Below are positions 22,655-32,228 of a DNA stretch of 64,000 bases, piece after piece. The position numbers and the translations under genes are program-made. The DNA comes from UBA1163 sp049513055. GTDB lineage: Bacteria > Desulfobacterota > BSN033 > UBA1163. The notes beneath the pieces were generated by a model. The model saw only the letters and a program-made list of their open reading frames with translations. It was not told where the DNA came from and did not search any database. How positions within the stretch are numbered: the first letter of the stretch is position 1; every line of letters begins with the position of its first letter. The stretch spans positions 62,001 through 126,000 of the forward strand of contig JBEKWN010000011.1 in NCBI GenBank assembly GCA_049513055.1, written 5' to 3'.

Positions 22655-23872
22655 TTAGTTATGGCTCTTATTTCGTCTATGAGGTGAGGCCTTTGGTTTA
22701 TTTTTCTGAAGGGTAATGGCCACTCTTTTTGCTTCTTCAAAGACTTCCTTAAGTGGAATTCCATTCTCTAATGCCAATCTTTTGCAATCCTCATATTCTG
22801 GGGAAAGGTTGACTATTCTCCCCTCCCATCTGGCCAATTTGAAACGGATTTTACCGTATTTAGTCTCTTTGGTTAGGATTTCTCGATCGGTCTTTGCCCT
22901 TTCTTCCTCATGCCACCTCAGACCAAGAGTGGTTGTTTCTCTTAAGAGAAATTTTGTAACGAAAGGTAGCTTTTCAGAAGAACAAATTATATTGAGGAGA
23001 TGGCCTGGTCGATTCTTCTTCATCAGGATGGGAGTGATAAAAACTTCTAAAACTTCCATGGCAAAAAGTTTTTCCATCACATAGTCATAGAACTGAGGGT
23101 TCATGTCATCAATATTCGTTTCGATGACAGCCACCCTCTCTTTTTCAGAAGTTAATTCCGAAGTCCCGATGATCAGTCTTAGGAGATTGGGATGGGTTAG
23201 GTTATCCCGGCCAGCCCCATATCCAATTCGATCCACTTTCATCAGAGGCATTGGGCCAAATTCAGAGCCCAAGGTGGTAAGGATAGCAGCTCCAGTAGGA
23301 GTGAGAAGTTCTCTTTCAACCCCTGATGAATAGATGGGTTTCCCTTCCATCAAGGATAGTGTGGCAGGGGCAGGAACGGGAAGGATTCCATGTTCGCATT
23401 TTACAAATCCTGCTCCTACATTCACCTTTGAGACATAGATCTTTTCAATCCCCAACTGTCGAATGCCCCACACGGATCCAACAATATCGACGATGGAATC
23501 CAAGCCACCCAATTCATGAAAGTGGACCTCCTCCATTGGGGTTTGATGAATCTTTGCCTCCACCGAAGCAATCCGCTTGAAAATCTCCTTGCTCTTCTCC
23601 TTTACTTCGGCTTCGATACCACTTCTCTCAATGATCCTCAGGATCTCCTTCAAGTTTCGATGGGATCTTTTTTCACCCCTATCTTCCACGATGACCTGGG
23701 TTGCAGAGAGATCTGCTTTTAAGACATTTTTAGCTTTTAGATAAATGGTTGGGATTCGAAGTTTTTTCAACTCCTCTCTCAATCGCCGGGGACTCAACCC
23801 AGCATCGATCAGGGAGCCGAGGATCATATCCCCACTTGCTCCGGAAAAACAATCAAAATAAGCGATTCGCAT
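22655..23872 (-). CDS. larC: LarC, nickel-pincer cofactor nickel-insertion protein
   Basis: 405 residues from the ATG at 23,872 (M-R-I-A-Y-F-D-C-F-S-G-A-S-G-D-M), with GGAGAGG upstream. The N-terminal LarC1 part has H-F-H-E-L-G-G-x-D-S-I-V-D-I and the C-terminal LarC2 part has T-N-I-D-D-M-N-P-Q and R-P-G-H-L-L. It inserts Ni into the dithio-pyridinium precursor made by LarB and LarE. LarC1 and LarC2 are in one uninterrupted frame here, unlike the frameshifted gene of lactobacilli. Distant from larE by 8 kb but on the same strand. Confidence 0.9.
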   Translation of the reverse strand: MRIAYFDCFSGASGDMILGSLIDAGLSPRRLREELKKLRIPTIYLKAKNVLKADLSATQVIVEDRGEKRSHRNLKEILRIIERSGIEAEVKEKSKEIFKRIASVEAKIHQTPMEEVHFHELGGLDSIVDIVGSVWGIRQLGIEKIYVSKVNVGAGFVKCEHGILPVPAPATLSLMEGKPIYSSGVERELLTPTGAAILTTLGSEFGPMPLMKVDRIGYGAGRDNLTHPNLLRLIIGTSELTSEKERVAVIETNIDDMNPQFYDYVMEKLFAMEVLEVFITPILMKKNRPGHLLNIICSSEKLPFVTKFLLRETTTLGLRWHEEERAKTDREILTKETKYGKIRFKLARWEGRIVNLSPEYEDCKRLALENGIPLKEVFEEAKRVAITLQKNKPKASPHRRNKSHN

Positions 23873-23938
23873 ACTCCTCTCCAAAAATCTTAAATTGAAA
23901 CTATTATCGAAAAGAAAAAAGATAAAATCAAATGAAAT

Positions 23939-24985
23939 CTAAGGAACCCACTCAGCAAGAAAGATATTGAACTCACCAGGATGTTTTGCATTTCGATTCG
24001 AAACAAAAACCAGTCTCTTCCCATCAGGACTGAACATGGGAAAAGAATCAAATCCCGGATGAAAGGTGATCCGTTCAAGGCCTGTCCCATCCACATGAAT
24101 CAAATAGAGATTGAATTCTCGACCCTCTGGCTGATGAAGGTTTGAGGAGAAGATGATCTGCTTTCCATTGGGATGAAAGAACGGGCAAAAGTTTGAAGCC
24201 CCATTGTCTGTCACCTGCTTCTGATTCGATCCATCTGAATCCATCACAAAAAGTTCGAGCCTTCCACCCACGACCTGTCTCTGGGCTAAATTTTCCTCAT
24301 ACTCCTCTAACTCTTTTTTATCCTTAGGATGATAGGCACGGTAGACGATCATCTTCCCATCGGCAGAGAAAAAGGGCCCGCCATCGTATCCCTTCTGATA
24401 GGTCAAACGTTTTACATCGCTTCCATCCGGGTTCATTGTATAAATATCCAGATTTCCTTCTCTGAGAGAGGTAAAGACGATTTTCCCATTCTTGGATACA
24501 GTGGCTTCTGCATTATAGCTACCCGTAAAGGTCAATGGTTTCAAATCTGAACCGTCCGTCTTCGCCGTGAAAATTTCATAGGGGAGTAGAGGCCAGATAA
24601 ACCTTTTCTCTCTTGGACGGACGGGCGGGCAATCTGGATTGATGGGATGGGTTGAAGAATAGAGGAGTCTTTTGCCGTCCGGGAAAAAGTACGCACAGGT
24701 TGTTTGTCCTTTTCCAGTACTAACCAGGTGAATATCACTTCCGTCGTCATTCATGATGAAGATCTGGTCGCATTGAAACCCATCGCGGGTAGCTTGAAAG
24801 ATCAATTTCTTCCCATCAAAGGAAAAGTAGGCTTCTGCGTTCTTCCCCCCAAAGGTGAGTTGCCGCATATTGGCCAGGTGTTTCTCCTGAGGAAATGAAA
24901 GAGACTGACCTTCACTCTTGAAGCAAGGAATGATCAAAAAGCATAGCCATATCTGTAAAACTAAAAATATTTGAAATTTTTTCAA
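23939..24985 (-). CDS. TolB-like/PD40 beta-propeller secreted protein
   Basis: 348 residues, TTG start at 24,985 after GGGGAAG. A signal peptide (IFLVLQIWLCFLII) is followed by about six PD40-type blades with repeating F-S-x-D-G-K-x-L and I-x-x-M-N-x-D-G-S-D-x-x-x-L-T signatures. Such propellers bind peptides or carbohydrates at the cell envelope; it is a stand-alone relative of TolB without TolB's N-terminal domain. It precedes the peptidase gene at 25,087-28,602 in gene order but follows it in transcription, so both may serve peptide processing. Confidence 0.75.
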   Translation of the reverse strand: MKKFQIFLVLQIWLCFLIIPCFKSEGQSLSFPQEKHLANMRQLTFGGKNAEAYFSFDGKKLIFQATRDGFQCDQIFIMNDDGSDIHLVSTGKGQTTCAYFFPDGKRLLYSSTHPINPDCPPVRPREKRFIWPLLPYEIFTAKTDGSDLKPLTFTGSYNAEATVSKNGKIVFTSLREGNLDIYTMNPDGSDVKRLTYQKGYDGGPFFSADGKMIVYRAYHPKDKKELEEYEENLAQRQVVGGRLELFVMDSDGSNQKQVTDNGASNFCPFFHPNGKQIIFSSNLHQPEGREFNLYLIHVDGTGLERITFHPGFDSFPMFSPDGKRLVFVSNRNAKHPGEFNIFLAEWVP

Positions 24986-25086
24986 CTTCTCTTCCCCTCA
25001 TTCCTCATCACCCTATTTTATTTTCTCCCATCCCTTTTTTGTAAAACACTTTACGCTTAACACCTCACGCCTAACGGTTCTTCTTA

Positions 25087-28000
25087 TTATGGTTCTGTTA
25101 GAAATTCATAAGCTGTCAGATAGATTAGTTTTGCCACCTCTGCTAACTTCTCGAAGTCGATCGATTCCAGACGATCACGGGAGGTATGCATCTTTTTGTA
25201 ATCCGATGCAAAAAAGTCTAACGCTGGAATCCCCTTTTGATGGAAGGGATAATGATCGCTTCCGAACTCAAAGGAATATTGATCAATATTCTTCCCTTCC
25301 TTGATTCCTAAGGGCTCCAAGAATCTTTTACTTCTCTGCACGAGGGAGGAGTGAGTCGAACCTCCGACCAAAAAGACCTCCTTCTCATCTGTTACACCGC
25401 CTATGGTATCCAAAGAGAACATGGTCTTTATCTGTGTAAGAGGAACAAGGGGTTGATTCACAAAGTAACGGGATCCCCACAATCCCCACTCTTCTCCTCC
25501 AAAGAAAACCAGAAGTACGCTTCTTTTCAAATCTGTTTTTCTCTTCATCAGAGATCGTCCGATCTCTAAAAGGGCTGAAACGCCTGAAGCATTATCATCG
25601 GCTCCAGAATAATAAAATCCACTTTTTTCATCTTTTCCCAGATGATCATAGTGGGCACCCAATACCAGAAACTCCTTTTTCTTTTCTGGATCATGCCCCT
25701 CAATCATCCCCCCGATATTAACGTCCTTAAACCGCAGTTCCTTAAATCGAAGGCTGATTTCAAATGGGACCTCCTTCTGGTCGAAAAGGTTCTTCGTCCA
25801 CCCTTCTTCTGCCTGGGTATAAGGGACAAAAAAAATAGGGATATTAATTGAGAAATCGGGTTCCATTGCCCTGACAGCGACTTTCGACGCCTCAATCAAA
25901 CGTTGGACAGGGTTACCCTCTTTCTCCCTTTTCCTTAGCTTTTCATCCAATTTCGGAGGGAAATAGGAGGGGTAAGTGATATAGGGTGCCAAATGATCTA
26001 AGTCCTCTTCCTTAATAAAGAAAAGAATCGCTTTAGCCTTTTTCAATTGAAGCTCCTTGATCTTTTTTAAGAGGTGCTCATAGCGAAAGTCTTTCGTGAG
26101 ATCCAGAAAAATCATTGCCCCTTTACCAGAGAGTTTGTCCATCTCGTCGGTTTTGCTTTGATCGATGAATATGAAAGGACCTTCCCATTTCCCTTTTTTC
26201 GAAAAGCGAAAGGGGATGGCCTTAAGTTTCTCTTCCCTGTTTGATCCCTTTAAAACCAAGGTGGACTCTTTTATATCCTTCAGGGTAATGGAGAAAGGTT
26301 GAAGAATAGGAGTCATTCCCATCCCTTCCAACTGCTTGATCAGGTAGGTCTGAGCTTTTTGATAACCTGGAGTTCCTGGAAATCTCCCGGCTAGCTCAGG
26401 GGAAGCCAGAGTGGAAATATGCTCCTTCAATCTCTGCGTCTCAATTTTAGCGAAATAATCTTTGGATAGGAAGTCATAGGAAACGAAGGAGCTTCTCGGA
26501 GAAAAATTTCCCCTCTCTTTTGGCCTTCCATTCTTAAAAAGAATGTAACTATCCCAGCCATAGAAGAAGAGGTACCTGGCTCGGGAAAGAGCGCTGGCTG
26601 ATCGTCCGAAGTAAATGGTCATCCATCTCCCGGGATGGAGAGGGTTGGGAAAGCTCAGAAGGAGGGATTCATCTCCTTCGTCCACTCTCTCTCCCTTTAT
26701 AAAAAATGAACTCTCTTTGTGATCAATAGGTTTTGGAAGATTTGAAAGAAGTTTAGAAATGACCGGAGCCTTCCAGTTTTCACCCAAAAGCATCACAGAA
26801 GAATTTCTAAGTTTCTCTTCTGTGACCTCTTTGATGGATAGAATCTCTCCACCCTTTCGCTCCTTGACCATTTTGGCCAATTCAAAATAGATCTTTTGAC
26901 TTTGCTCGTCTCCTTGATCTGAGACGATAAAAATCTTTTCACGGTCTTCCAGCAGGGCATTCAATCCGGGGATAACTTCATCCGGGTATAATCTTCGAAA
27001 GAGATTATGATCAGGATCTAAGGTAAGCTTAAGTGGAGTTTTTGGAACTTCCATGGAGAAAGAGCTTCTTCTTTTCGAAACCTCCAATAAAAGGCGCCTC
27101 TTTCCCAAACCATCATCAACTTCAATCGGGAGGAGAAGCTGGTAGACATCACCCTCCTGAACCACCTCCCCTGAAATGATGTAACCATTTGAGGTGGTCT
27201 GAACATTAACATTTTCCAACTTTAGTTGAGGCCCGCCAGGACGATCTAACCATTGAGAGAAGAACCAATCTAACCTCTTACCACTCGCCTCTTCAAAGAT
27301 TTTTTTAATATCCTCCCAACTGGCTTGTTTGCCCCCATATTGGATTGCAAATTGTCTCAAAGTGGTGAAGAAGAGGTCTTTTCCAACAATCCTCCGGAGC
27401 ATATGGAAGACCATGGAGCCTTTTCCATAGCCAATCTGTGCGTCTGACTCAGTGTCTTTACCTTCAAACTTCCGAAGTGGATAATCTTTTGAAGGAGGAA
27501 CTTGAATGGCATATTTCTGCATGGCATCCTGTCGATGTTTGTAAGCGACTTCCTTTCCTATCTTCAGCTCTTTATAGTAGTAATTGGCGCAGTAGGTTGT
27601 GAGTGCCTCCATCCAGTTTCCTGTCCCTGGTTTGTAATTGACATAATGTCCCCACCATGAATGGACAATTTCATGATCCAAGGCACCTGGTCTGAGAAAT
27701 TCTTTCCCCCGCCGTATTGCTTCCGGCGCGAGAAGGGTAAAGGTCGGAAAACCATAGCCACTTGAGAAGAAGTTTTGGACAATATCAAACTTTTTGTAGG
27801 GGTATGGACCTAAAAGGTCTGAATAGATTTTTAGATATTCTTCGGCACCATTCAGAAATATTTCTGAAAACCGGTCATCCTCTGGAAAAAAGTAAGTGGA
27901 GATTTTAATGCCATCACCCTTCCGTGTTTTAACAGAATATTTCCCAGCGACGAGCGTGAGGCTTTCAGCCGGCCATCCATTAACCCATTTGCTACTCCAG

Positions 28001-28602
28001 ATACCGCCTTTGAGATTTTCAGATACCAGTTCACCTTGGGTGACGATTCGGAAGGGTTCGGGAATCGTTGCCTCTACCTGGAATCTCGCCATTGAATCCG
28101 GTTTACCAGGATACCAGTAGGTAGCAGATGACAAATAGACCCCTTCTGGACTAATCAGTCCAGAGGTTTGATCTCCTCTCACAAATTGAAGCTCCCTTTC
28201 CTTAACGACAGGGTCATAGATAGGACCCTCATAGGAAATGGAGAGAAGCAGAGGCTCTTCTACCTTTTGAAGAGAAATATCCAATCTTCTGGCGTGTGCT
28301 GAAAAAGGGGTCTCAGACCAATGCAGCGGCTGTCCTGTTCTTTGGTCAACGATCCGGATGATTTTCAATTTTGGATTCAGGAGGAATGAAAGGGTTTGCA
28401 GCCTTCCCCATTTTATATTTATTTCAAGCCGATCTTCTGCTTTGAGGAGGTGTTGGGATGGATCGATCTGGATAATCAACTGGTGGGATTGAATATTAAA
28501 ATCAAAATTGGGTGATGAGGCAACGGCTTCCTCAAACGCCCAAAGGATAGTTACCAGGGAGAATAGAAGGAGGACTTTCTTGACCAGGGACATTCTATCC
28601 AT
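25087..28602 (-). CDS. M1-like and M28 peptidase fusion, secreted
   Basis: 1171 residues. A signal peptide is followed by an M1 aminopeptidase-like half: the zinc motif H-E-I-V-H is at about residue 310, with the third-ligand Glu in N-W-M-E-A-L. The spacing is 17 residues where the family norm is 18. After a mixed linker (about 500-720) comes an M28 peptidase half with A-H-Y-D-H-L-G (about 982), A-D-D-N-A-S-G and G-G-E-E, the zinc ligands of aminopeptidase S-like enzymes, and a PA-type insert is likely between 760 and 930. A protein holding two different metallopeptidases in one chain would process peptides outside the inner membrane. The GAMEN motif of M1 is not obvious (G-Y-G-F-P-T-F takes its place), so the first half may not be an aminopeptidase. 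Confidence 0.8.
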   Translation of the reverse strand: MDRMSLVKKVLLLFSLVTILWAFEEAVASSPNFDFNIQSHQLIIQIDPSQHLLKAEDRLEINIKWGRLQTLSFLLNPKLKIIRIVDQRTGQPLHWSETPFSAHARRLDISLQKVEEPLLLSISYEGPIYDPVVKERELQFVRGDQTSGLISPEGVYLSSATYWYPGKPDSMARFQVEATIPEPFRIVTQGELVSENLKGGIWSSKWVNGWPAESLTLVAGKYSVKTRKGDGIKISTYFFPEDDRFSEIFLNGAEEYLKIYSDLLGPYPYKKFDIVQNFFSSGYGFPTFTLLAPEAIRRGKEFLRPGALDHEIVHSWWGHYVNYKPGTGNWMEALTTYCANYYYKELKIGKEVAYKHRQDAMQKYAIQVPPSKDYPLRKFEGKDTESDAQIGYGKGSMVFHMLRRIVGKDLFFTTLRQFAIQYGGKQASWEDIKKIFEEASGKRLDWFFSQWLDRPGGPQLKLENVNVQTTSNGYIISGEVVQEGDVYQLLLPIEVDDGLGKRRLLLEVSKRRSSFSMEVPKTPLKLTLDPDHNLFRRLYPDEVIPGLNALLEDREKIFIVSDQGDEQSQKIYFELAKMVKERKGGEILSIKEVTEEKLRNSSVMLLGENWKAPVISKLLSNLPKPIDHKESSFFIKGERVDEGDESLLLSFPNPLHPGRWMTIYFGRSASALSRARYLFFYGWDSYILFKNGRPKERGNFSPRSSFVSYDFLSKDYFAKIETQRLKEHISTLASPELAGRFPGTPGYQKAQTYLIKQLEGMGMTPILQPFSITLKDIKESTLVLKGSNREEKLKAIPFRFSKKGKWEGPFIFIDQSKTDEMDKLSGKGAMIFLDLTKDFRYEHLLKKIKELQLKKAKAILFFIKEEDLDHLAPYITYPSYFPPKLDEKLRKREKEGNPVQRLIEASKVAVRAMEPDFSINIPIFFVPYTQAEEGWTKNLFDQKEVPFEISLRFKELRFKDVNIGGMIEGHDPEKKKEFLVLGAHYDHLGKDEKSGFYYSGADDNASGVSALLEIGRSLMKRKTDLKRSVLLVFFGGEEWGLWGSRYFVNQPLVPLTQIKTMFSLDTIGGVTDEKEVFLVGGSTHSSLVQRSKRFLEPLGIKEGKNIDQYSFEFGSDHYPFHQKGIPALDFFASDYKKMHTSRDRLESIDFEKLAEVAKLIYLTAYEFLTEP

Positions 28603-28705
28603 CAGCCAAAATATAACATAACCTACATAAAAAAGGCATCCCTTCTTCAGTTCTTCCCTTCTTCAAAAACTTACTTACTGCCTGCCGGCCTTATCTCATT
28701 ATTCC

Positions 28706-28869
28706 ATAGAGATTTCTTAAAAAGTCCTGAAATCTCTGATTACCTGGATTATAAAAACGATTACTCAGATTAGAAACCGTTTGAATTCAGGGGAAATCCG
28801 TTTAACCGTTTTTTGAAATCGGTGTAATTAGGAGAGCCTAAAGTGGTTTTTGAGAGCTCTTCCATAAAT
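28706..28869. repeat. Dispersed intergenic two-hairpin element, copy 2
   Basis: It shares with copy 1 (19,074-19,175) the opening ATAGAGATTTCTTAAAAA, the GAAATCTC closing arm, TTTTGAAATC-G-GTG-AAT, and GAGAGC-CTAAAGTGGTTTTTGAGAGCTCTT. The centre is about 60 nt longer. It sits between divergent genes, at the 5' side of the thioesterase promoter. Confidence 0.55.
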
Positions 28870-28883
28870 CGGAACAATTTCCA

Positions 28884-28912
28884 TTGACCTTTTTCTTTAA
28901 AATCAATAAACT
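28884..28912 (+). promoter_or_regulatory. Probable promoter of the thioesterase/cyclase pair
   Basis: TTGACC (28,884-28,889), a 17-nt spacer and TAAACT (28,907-28,912) on the plus strand, 36 nt before the ATG at 28,948, which has AAAGGGG upstream. Confidence 0.5.
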
Positions 28913-28947
28913 TTAATCGAAATTAAGCTCTCTGTGAAAGGGGTCTT

Positions 28948-29385
28948 ATGGACGAGAAAGTTAAAGAAGCGATTTTCAAAAAAGTAGAAGAGGAACCTTT
29001 TGCTCAAAAGTTCGGGATCAAACTTTTAGACCTGGATGAAGGATATTCCAAGGTTGAAATGAAATTCACTCCGGAGATGAAGAACTTCTTGGGCCAGGCC
29101 CATGGCGGGGCATTATTTGCGCTGATTGACGAGGCTTTTGAGACCGCCTCCAACTCCCATGGGACTGTGGCCGTGGCCTTGAACATGAATATTTCCTACA
29201 TCTCCTCCCCTTCCCCAGAAAGCAGGCTCATTGCTGAGGCCCGAGAATTCAGCCGGACCCAAAGGACGGCTGTCTATGATATCAAGTTATTTGATGCCCA
29301 AAACAATCTGATCGCTTCCTGTGAAGCCCTTGTTTATCGAAAAGGGGTCGCCCTTCCCTTTCTAAAGAAAGAAAAAAGCTCATAG
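28948..29385 (+). CDS. PaaI-type hotdog thioesterase
   Basis: 145 residues of the hotdog fold: G-Q-A-H-G-G-A-L-F-A-L-I-D-E-A-F with the catalytic-region H-G-G and Asp, followed by A-L-N-M-N-I-S-Y-I. PaaI-like enzymes hydrolyse aromatic or small acyl-CoA thioesters in the cytoplasm. It starts the rightward segment and ends 20 nt before the cyclase gene, so they may be cotranscribed; a link to the benzoyl-CoA activase genes at 7 kb is possible but unproven. Confidence 0.82.
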   Translation: MDEKVKEAIFKKVEEEPFAQKFGIKLLDLDEGYSKVEMKFTPEMKNFLGQAHGGALFALIDEAFETASNSHGTVAVALNMNISYISSPSPESRLIAEAREFSRTQRTAVYDIKLFDAQNNLIASCEALVYRKGVALPFLKKEKSS

Positions 29386-29405
29386 AGATTTAGAGGTTCC
29401 CTGTT

Positions 29406-31364
29406 ATGGAAATACCAAGAAAGGCTAAGATCAATCTCTTCATCGGATTTTTCATCACTGCACTCATGGCAGTATTCATGCGTATTGAATTATCCCCGAT
29501 GGAAACCTTGGAAGAAAAACTTTATGACTACAGATTCATCATCAGAGGAACCATCCAGCCTCCCGAGGATATCGTGATCGCAGCGATAGATGAAAAAAGC
29601 CTTGGAAGCCTTGGAAGATGGCCTTGGAGCAGAGACAAGTTTGCACGATTGGTGAAGAGATTGACTGAAGAAGGAGCGGAAATCATCGTCTTCGACATCA
29701 TTTTGAGCGAAGGCGAGAAGAATGATCGCGTCCTGGGTCAGGCCATTCAAAAAGCAGGAAACGTCATCTTACCTATTGTATTTGAATTCGATGAGAAACC
29801 CAGCACTCCTGATAGCCAGTATCTAATCCGTTCAGCTATCAGATCTATTGTCAACCCTGAAAAGTTTAATCAATATAGCCCCATCACGACCCAAAGGGCC
29901 TTGATCCCTGTTCCTGAAATCATACGCGAAACCATGTCACTGGGACATATCAATATGTTTCCTGACGGGGATGGGACATTGAGATGGGAGGCCATGGTTG
30001 TTGAATATAATGGTTATCTCTTCCCTTCCATTGACCTTCAAGTCTCGGCCATTTATCTCGGGATTCCGCATGAAAAAGTAATTTTAAATGCCACAGAGGG
30101 AATTAGGCTTGGGGAGAAAAGGACTATCCCAACGGATAGACATGGCCGAAGTCTCATTTATTATTACGGCCCGTGGCAAACCTTTCCCTATCTTTCCATC
30201 TCGGATATTTTAGAGGGCAAAATAAAACCTGGCGTGCTTCAAGGCAAGATCGTTCTCATCGGTGCCACGGCAGCGGGAATCTATGATTTGAGGGTAACGC
30301 CCTTTTCAGCCGTCATGCCAGGGGTGGAAAAACATGCAAGTGTGATCTCCTCCATCATGGAAAATAGATTCCTGAGAAGGACCACTTTCTTCACGAATCT
30401 GATCCTCCTTTTGGTTTCCGGATCTCTCTTTTCTCTTCTCCTTATAAGGTTTAAGTCCATGGGGGCTACCCTCACGGCAGGGTTATTTCTGGTGTTGATA
30501 TTAGGCTCAGGCTATTTTCTGTTTGTCCATCAGGGTCTTTGGATCAATATCGCCTATCCATCAAATAACATTCTGCTCATTTTCATTTGTGTCATGGTTT
30601 ACAACTATGCCATCGAGGAGAGAACGGCCAGAAAAATCAGGGCCATGTTTTCGAGTTATGTCACAGAAAAAGTGGTCAATGAATTGATCAAAAATCCTCA
30701 AATGGCTAAATTAGGGGGAGAAAGAAGGGAGATGACCATCCTCTTTGCAGATGTCGTTGGATTTACTACATTTTCAGAAAAGCACACACCTGAAGAGGTC
30801 GTCGCCATACTGAATGAATATTTGGGGGCGATGACGGATGTTATTTTCAGATGGGAGGGAACTCTGGATAAATTCGTGGGAGATGCCATTGTTGCCTTCT
30901 GGGGCGCCCCGATGAGGCAGGAAAACCATGCAGAGCTTGCCTTGAGATGTGCGTTGGACATGGTAAAAAGTCTTGAAGAGCTTCAGAAGAAGTGGCGATC
31001 AGAGGGAAAACCCGTCCTGGATTCAGGTATTGGAGTCAATACGGGAGAGGTGTTGGTAGGTAACATCGGTGCGGAAGGTAAGAAAATGGAATACACGGTC
31101 ATTGGAGACCATGTCAACCTTGGTTCGAGGGTAGAATCACTGACCCGACAGTTTAATACCCACCTCCTCATTACAGAATTTACACTAAATAAGATCAAGG
31201 ACCTTGTCAACACACGCTTTATCGGTCATCTCTCCATCAAAGGAAGGGAAAAGGTGAGTGTGAAAGGCAGAGAAGAAAAAGTGGGTATTTATGAAGTCCA
31301 ATCCCTCGACCATGGACTGGGATCTAAAATTCAGGAATTGCAGGAAAAGGAAACTAAATCTTAA
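29406..31364 (+). CDS. CHASE2-domain adenylate/guanylate cyclase 1
   Basis: 652 residues: an N-terminal membrane segment, an extracytoplasmic CHASE2 sensor (about 30-310, with D-I-V-I-A-A-I-D-E-K-S and G-R-W-P-W), three transmembrane helices (about 330-400), and a class III cyclase domain (about 430-640). Metal Asp residues are in F-A-D-V-V-G-F-T and K-F-V-G-D-A-I-V-A-F-W-G; substrate residues are in K-M-E-Y-T-V-I-G-D and V-N-L-G-S-R-V-E-S (Asn and Arg for catalysis present). So it should be active, making cAMP (or cGMP) in response to an envelope signal. A class-II phosphodiesterase is 2.6 kb away. Confidence 0.88.
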   Translation: MEIPRKAKINLFIGFFITALMAVFMRIELSPMETLEEKLYDYRFIIRGTIQPPEDIVIAAIDEKSLGSLGRWPWSRDKFARLVKRLTEEGAEIIVFDIILSEGEKNDRVLGQAIQKAGNVILPIVFEFDEKPSTPDSQYLIRSAIRSIVNPEKFNQYSPITTQRALIPVPEIIRETMSLGHINMFPDGDGTLRWEAMVVEYNGYLFPSIDLQVSAIYLGIPHEKVILNATEGIRLGEKRTIPTDRHGRSLIYYYGPWQTFPYLSISDILEGKIKPGVLQGKIVLIGATAAGIYDLRVTPFSAVMPGVEKHASVISSIMENRFLRRTTFFTNLILLLVSGSLFSLLLIRFKSMGATLTAGLFLVLILGSGYFLFVHQGLWINIAYPSNNILLIFICVMVYNYAIEERTARKIRAMFSSYVTEKVVNELIKNPQMAKLGGERREMTILFADVVGFTTFSEKHTPEEVVAILNEYLGAMTDVIFRWEGTLDKFVGDAIVAFWGAPMRQENHAELALRCALDMVKSLEELQKKWRSEGKPVLDSGIGVNTGEVLVGNIGAEGKKMEYTVIGDHVNLGSRVESLTRQFNTHLLITEFTLNKIKDLVNTRFIGHLSIKGREKVSVKGREEKVGIYEVQSLDHGLGSKIQELQEKETKS

Positions 31365-31447
31365 AGAGAAAGAATTCACAGAATCCTCTTTCCCTTTAAC
31401 CCATAAACACATTTTTGAATGCACGATCTGACATGGGAACCTTAATA

Positions 31448-32218
31448 CTATTTGAAACCCCCAAACGAGCCACCCCGAACAGGTCCCTTGGGTTGGAGTA
31501 TCCCAGGAAAAATCTCTGTAACAGGAGGCTCTACGTTCAATCCCGGACCAGGAGGTGAACCCGTAATAATCAAATCCATAAGGTTCGTGGCATCTTTGGA
31601 TTGAAAGGGTGGACTGTCCTCACAGGCTCTGGCGATCTGACCGGCATAAACCTCCACTATGATATCTGGAAACTTTGGGTTGAGAACATAAACGATTCCT
31701 TCTCCGCCATAGATAGTAGCACAATTATCCCTTTGGACTAACGTATACCTCGTGCTTCGAACTCCTGTCACGGCACAAGGGGTATGGATTTCGAATCGAT
31801 GGGCTGCCGGAGAGACAGAAATGCGTTTTGCATTTTTCTCGGGAACGATTGCCTCCACCCTCCCTCTCTGCAATTTGAGGACCTCGTTACTCTTATCCTC
31901 ACCGGTCAGATATTCATTGATATCAATCCTGCTTCGTTGAGAAATTTTTATGGTATTGCTATCAATAAAGATGATCTCCGCCCTGGAATTACTTTTTGTC
32001 CTGATCACATCCCTTTCAAATACGGGGTCCCCTACCTTAACGGGGATGGCAGGCATGGCGCCTCCCCTCAAGACATCTACGATGCCCTCCATTTGAGAAA
32101 ATTTACCAATGGGTTCCGCCGCTTTGACGAGTGAAATAGGAATCATCATCCAGCATAGCGTCATAAACAAAAGACCGATGGGGAAGGCGACTCTTCTATT
32201 CGTATATTCCTTGAACAT
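31448..32218 (-). CDS. FecR-domain secreted protein
   Basis: 256 residues with a signal peptide ending near V-K-A-A-E. The FecR domain (about residues 35-150) has R-D-V-I-R-T-K-S-N-S-R-A-E-I-I-F and a C-A-V-T-G-V-R-S-T-R motif that commonly follows it. The C-terminus is Pro/Gly-rich. These stand-alone FecR proteins often accompany CHASE2 cyclases in deltaproteobacteria and may feed the sensor domain; that is inference from context. It starts 11 nt after the TPR-barrel gene's stop, so they form an operon converging on the cyclase. Confidence 0.78.
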   Translation of the reverse strand: MFKEYTNRRVAFPIGLLFMTLCWMMIPISLVKAAEPIGKFSQMEGIVDVLRGGAMPAIPVKVGDPVFERDVIRTKSNSRAEIIFIDSNTIKISQRSRIDINEYLTGEDKSNEVLKLQRGRVEAIVPEKNAKRISVSPAAHRFEIHTPCAVTGVRSTRYTLVQRDNCATIYGGEGIVYVLNPKFPDIIVEVYAGQIARACEDSPPFQSKDATNLMDLIITGSPPGPGLNVEPPVTEIFPGILQPKGPVRGGSFGGFK

Positions 32219-32228
32219 AGCGATCTCC

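Noticed and set aside
22655..23872. Programmed frameshift in larC
   Set aside because: The two halves are in one continuous frame here.
25087..28602. Frameshift-joined assembly of two peptidase genes
   Set aside because: The frame is unbroken through the linker and no internal start with a ribosome site was found at the domain junction.
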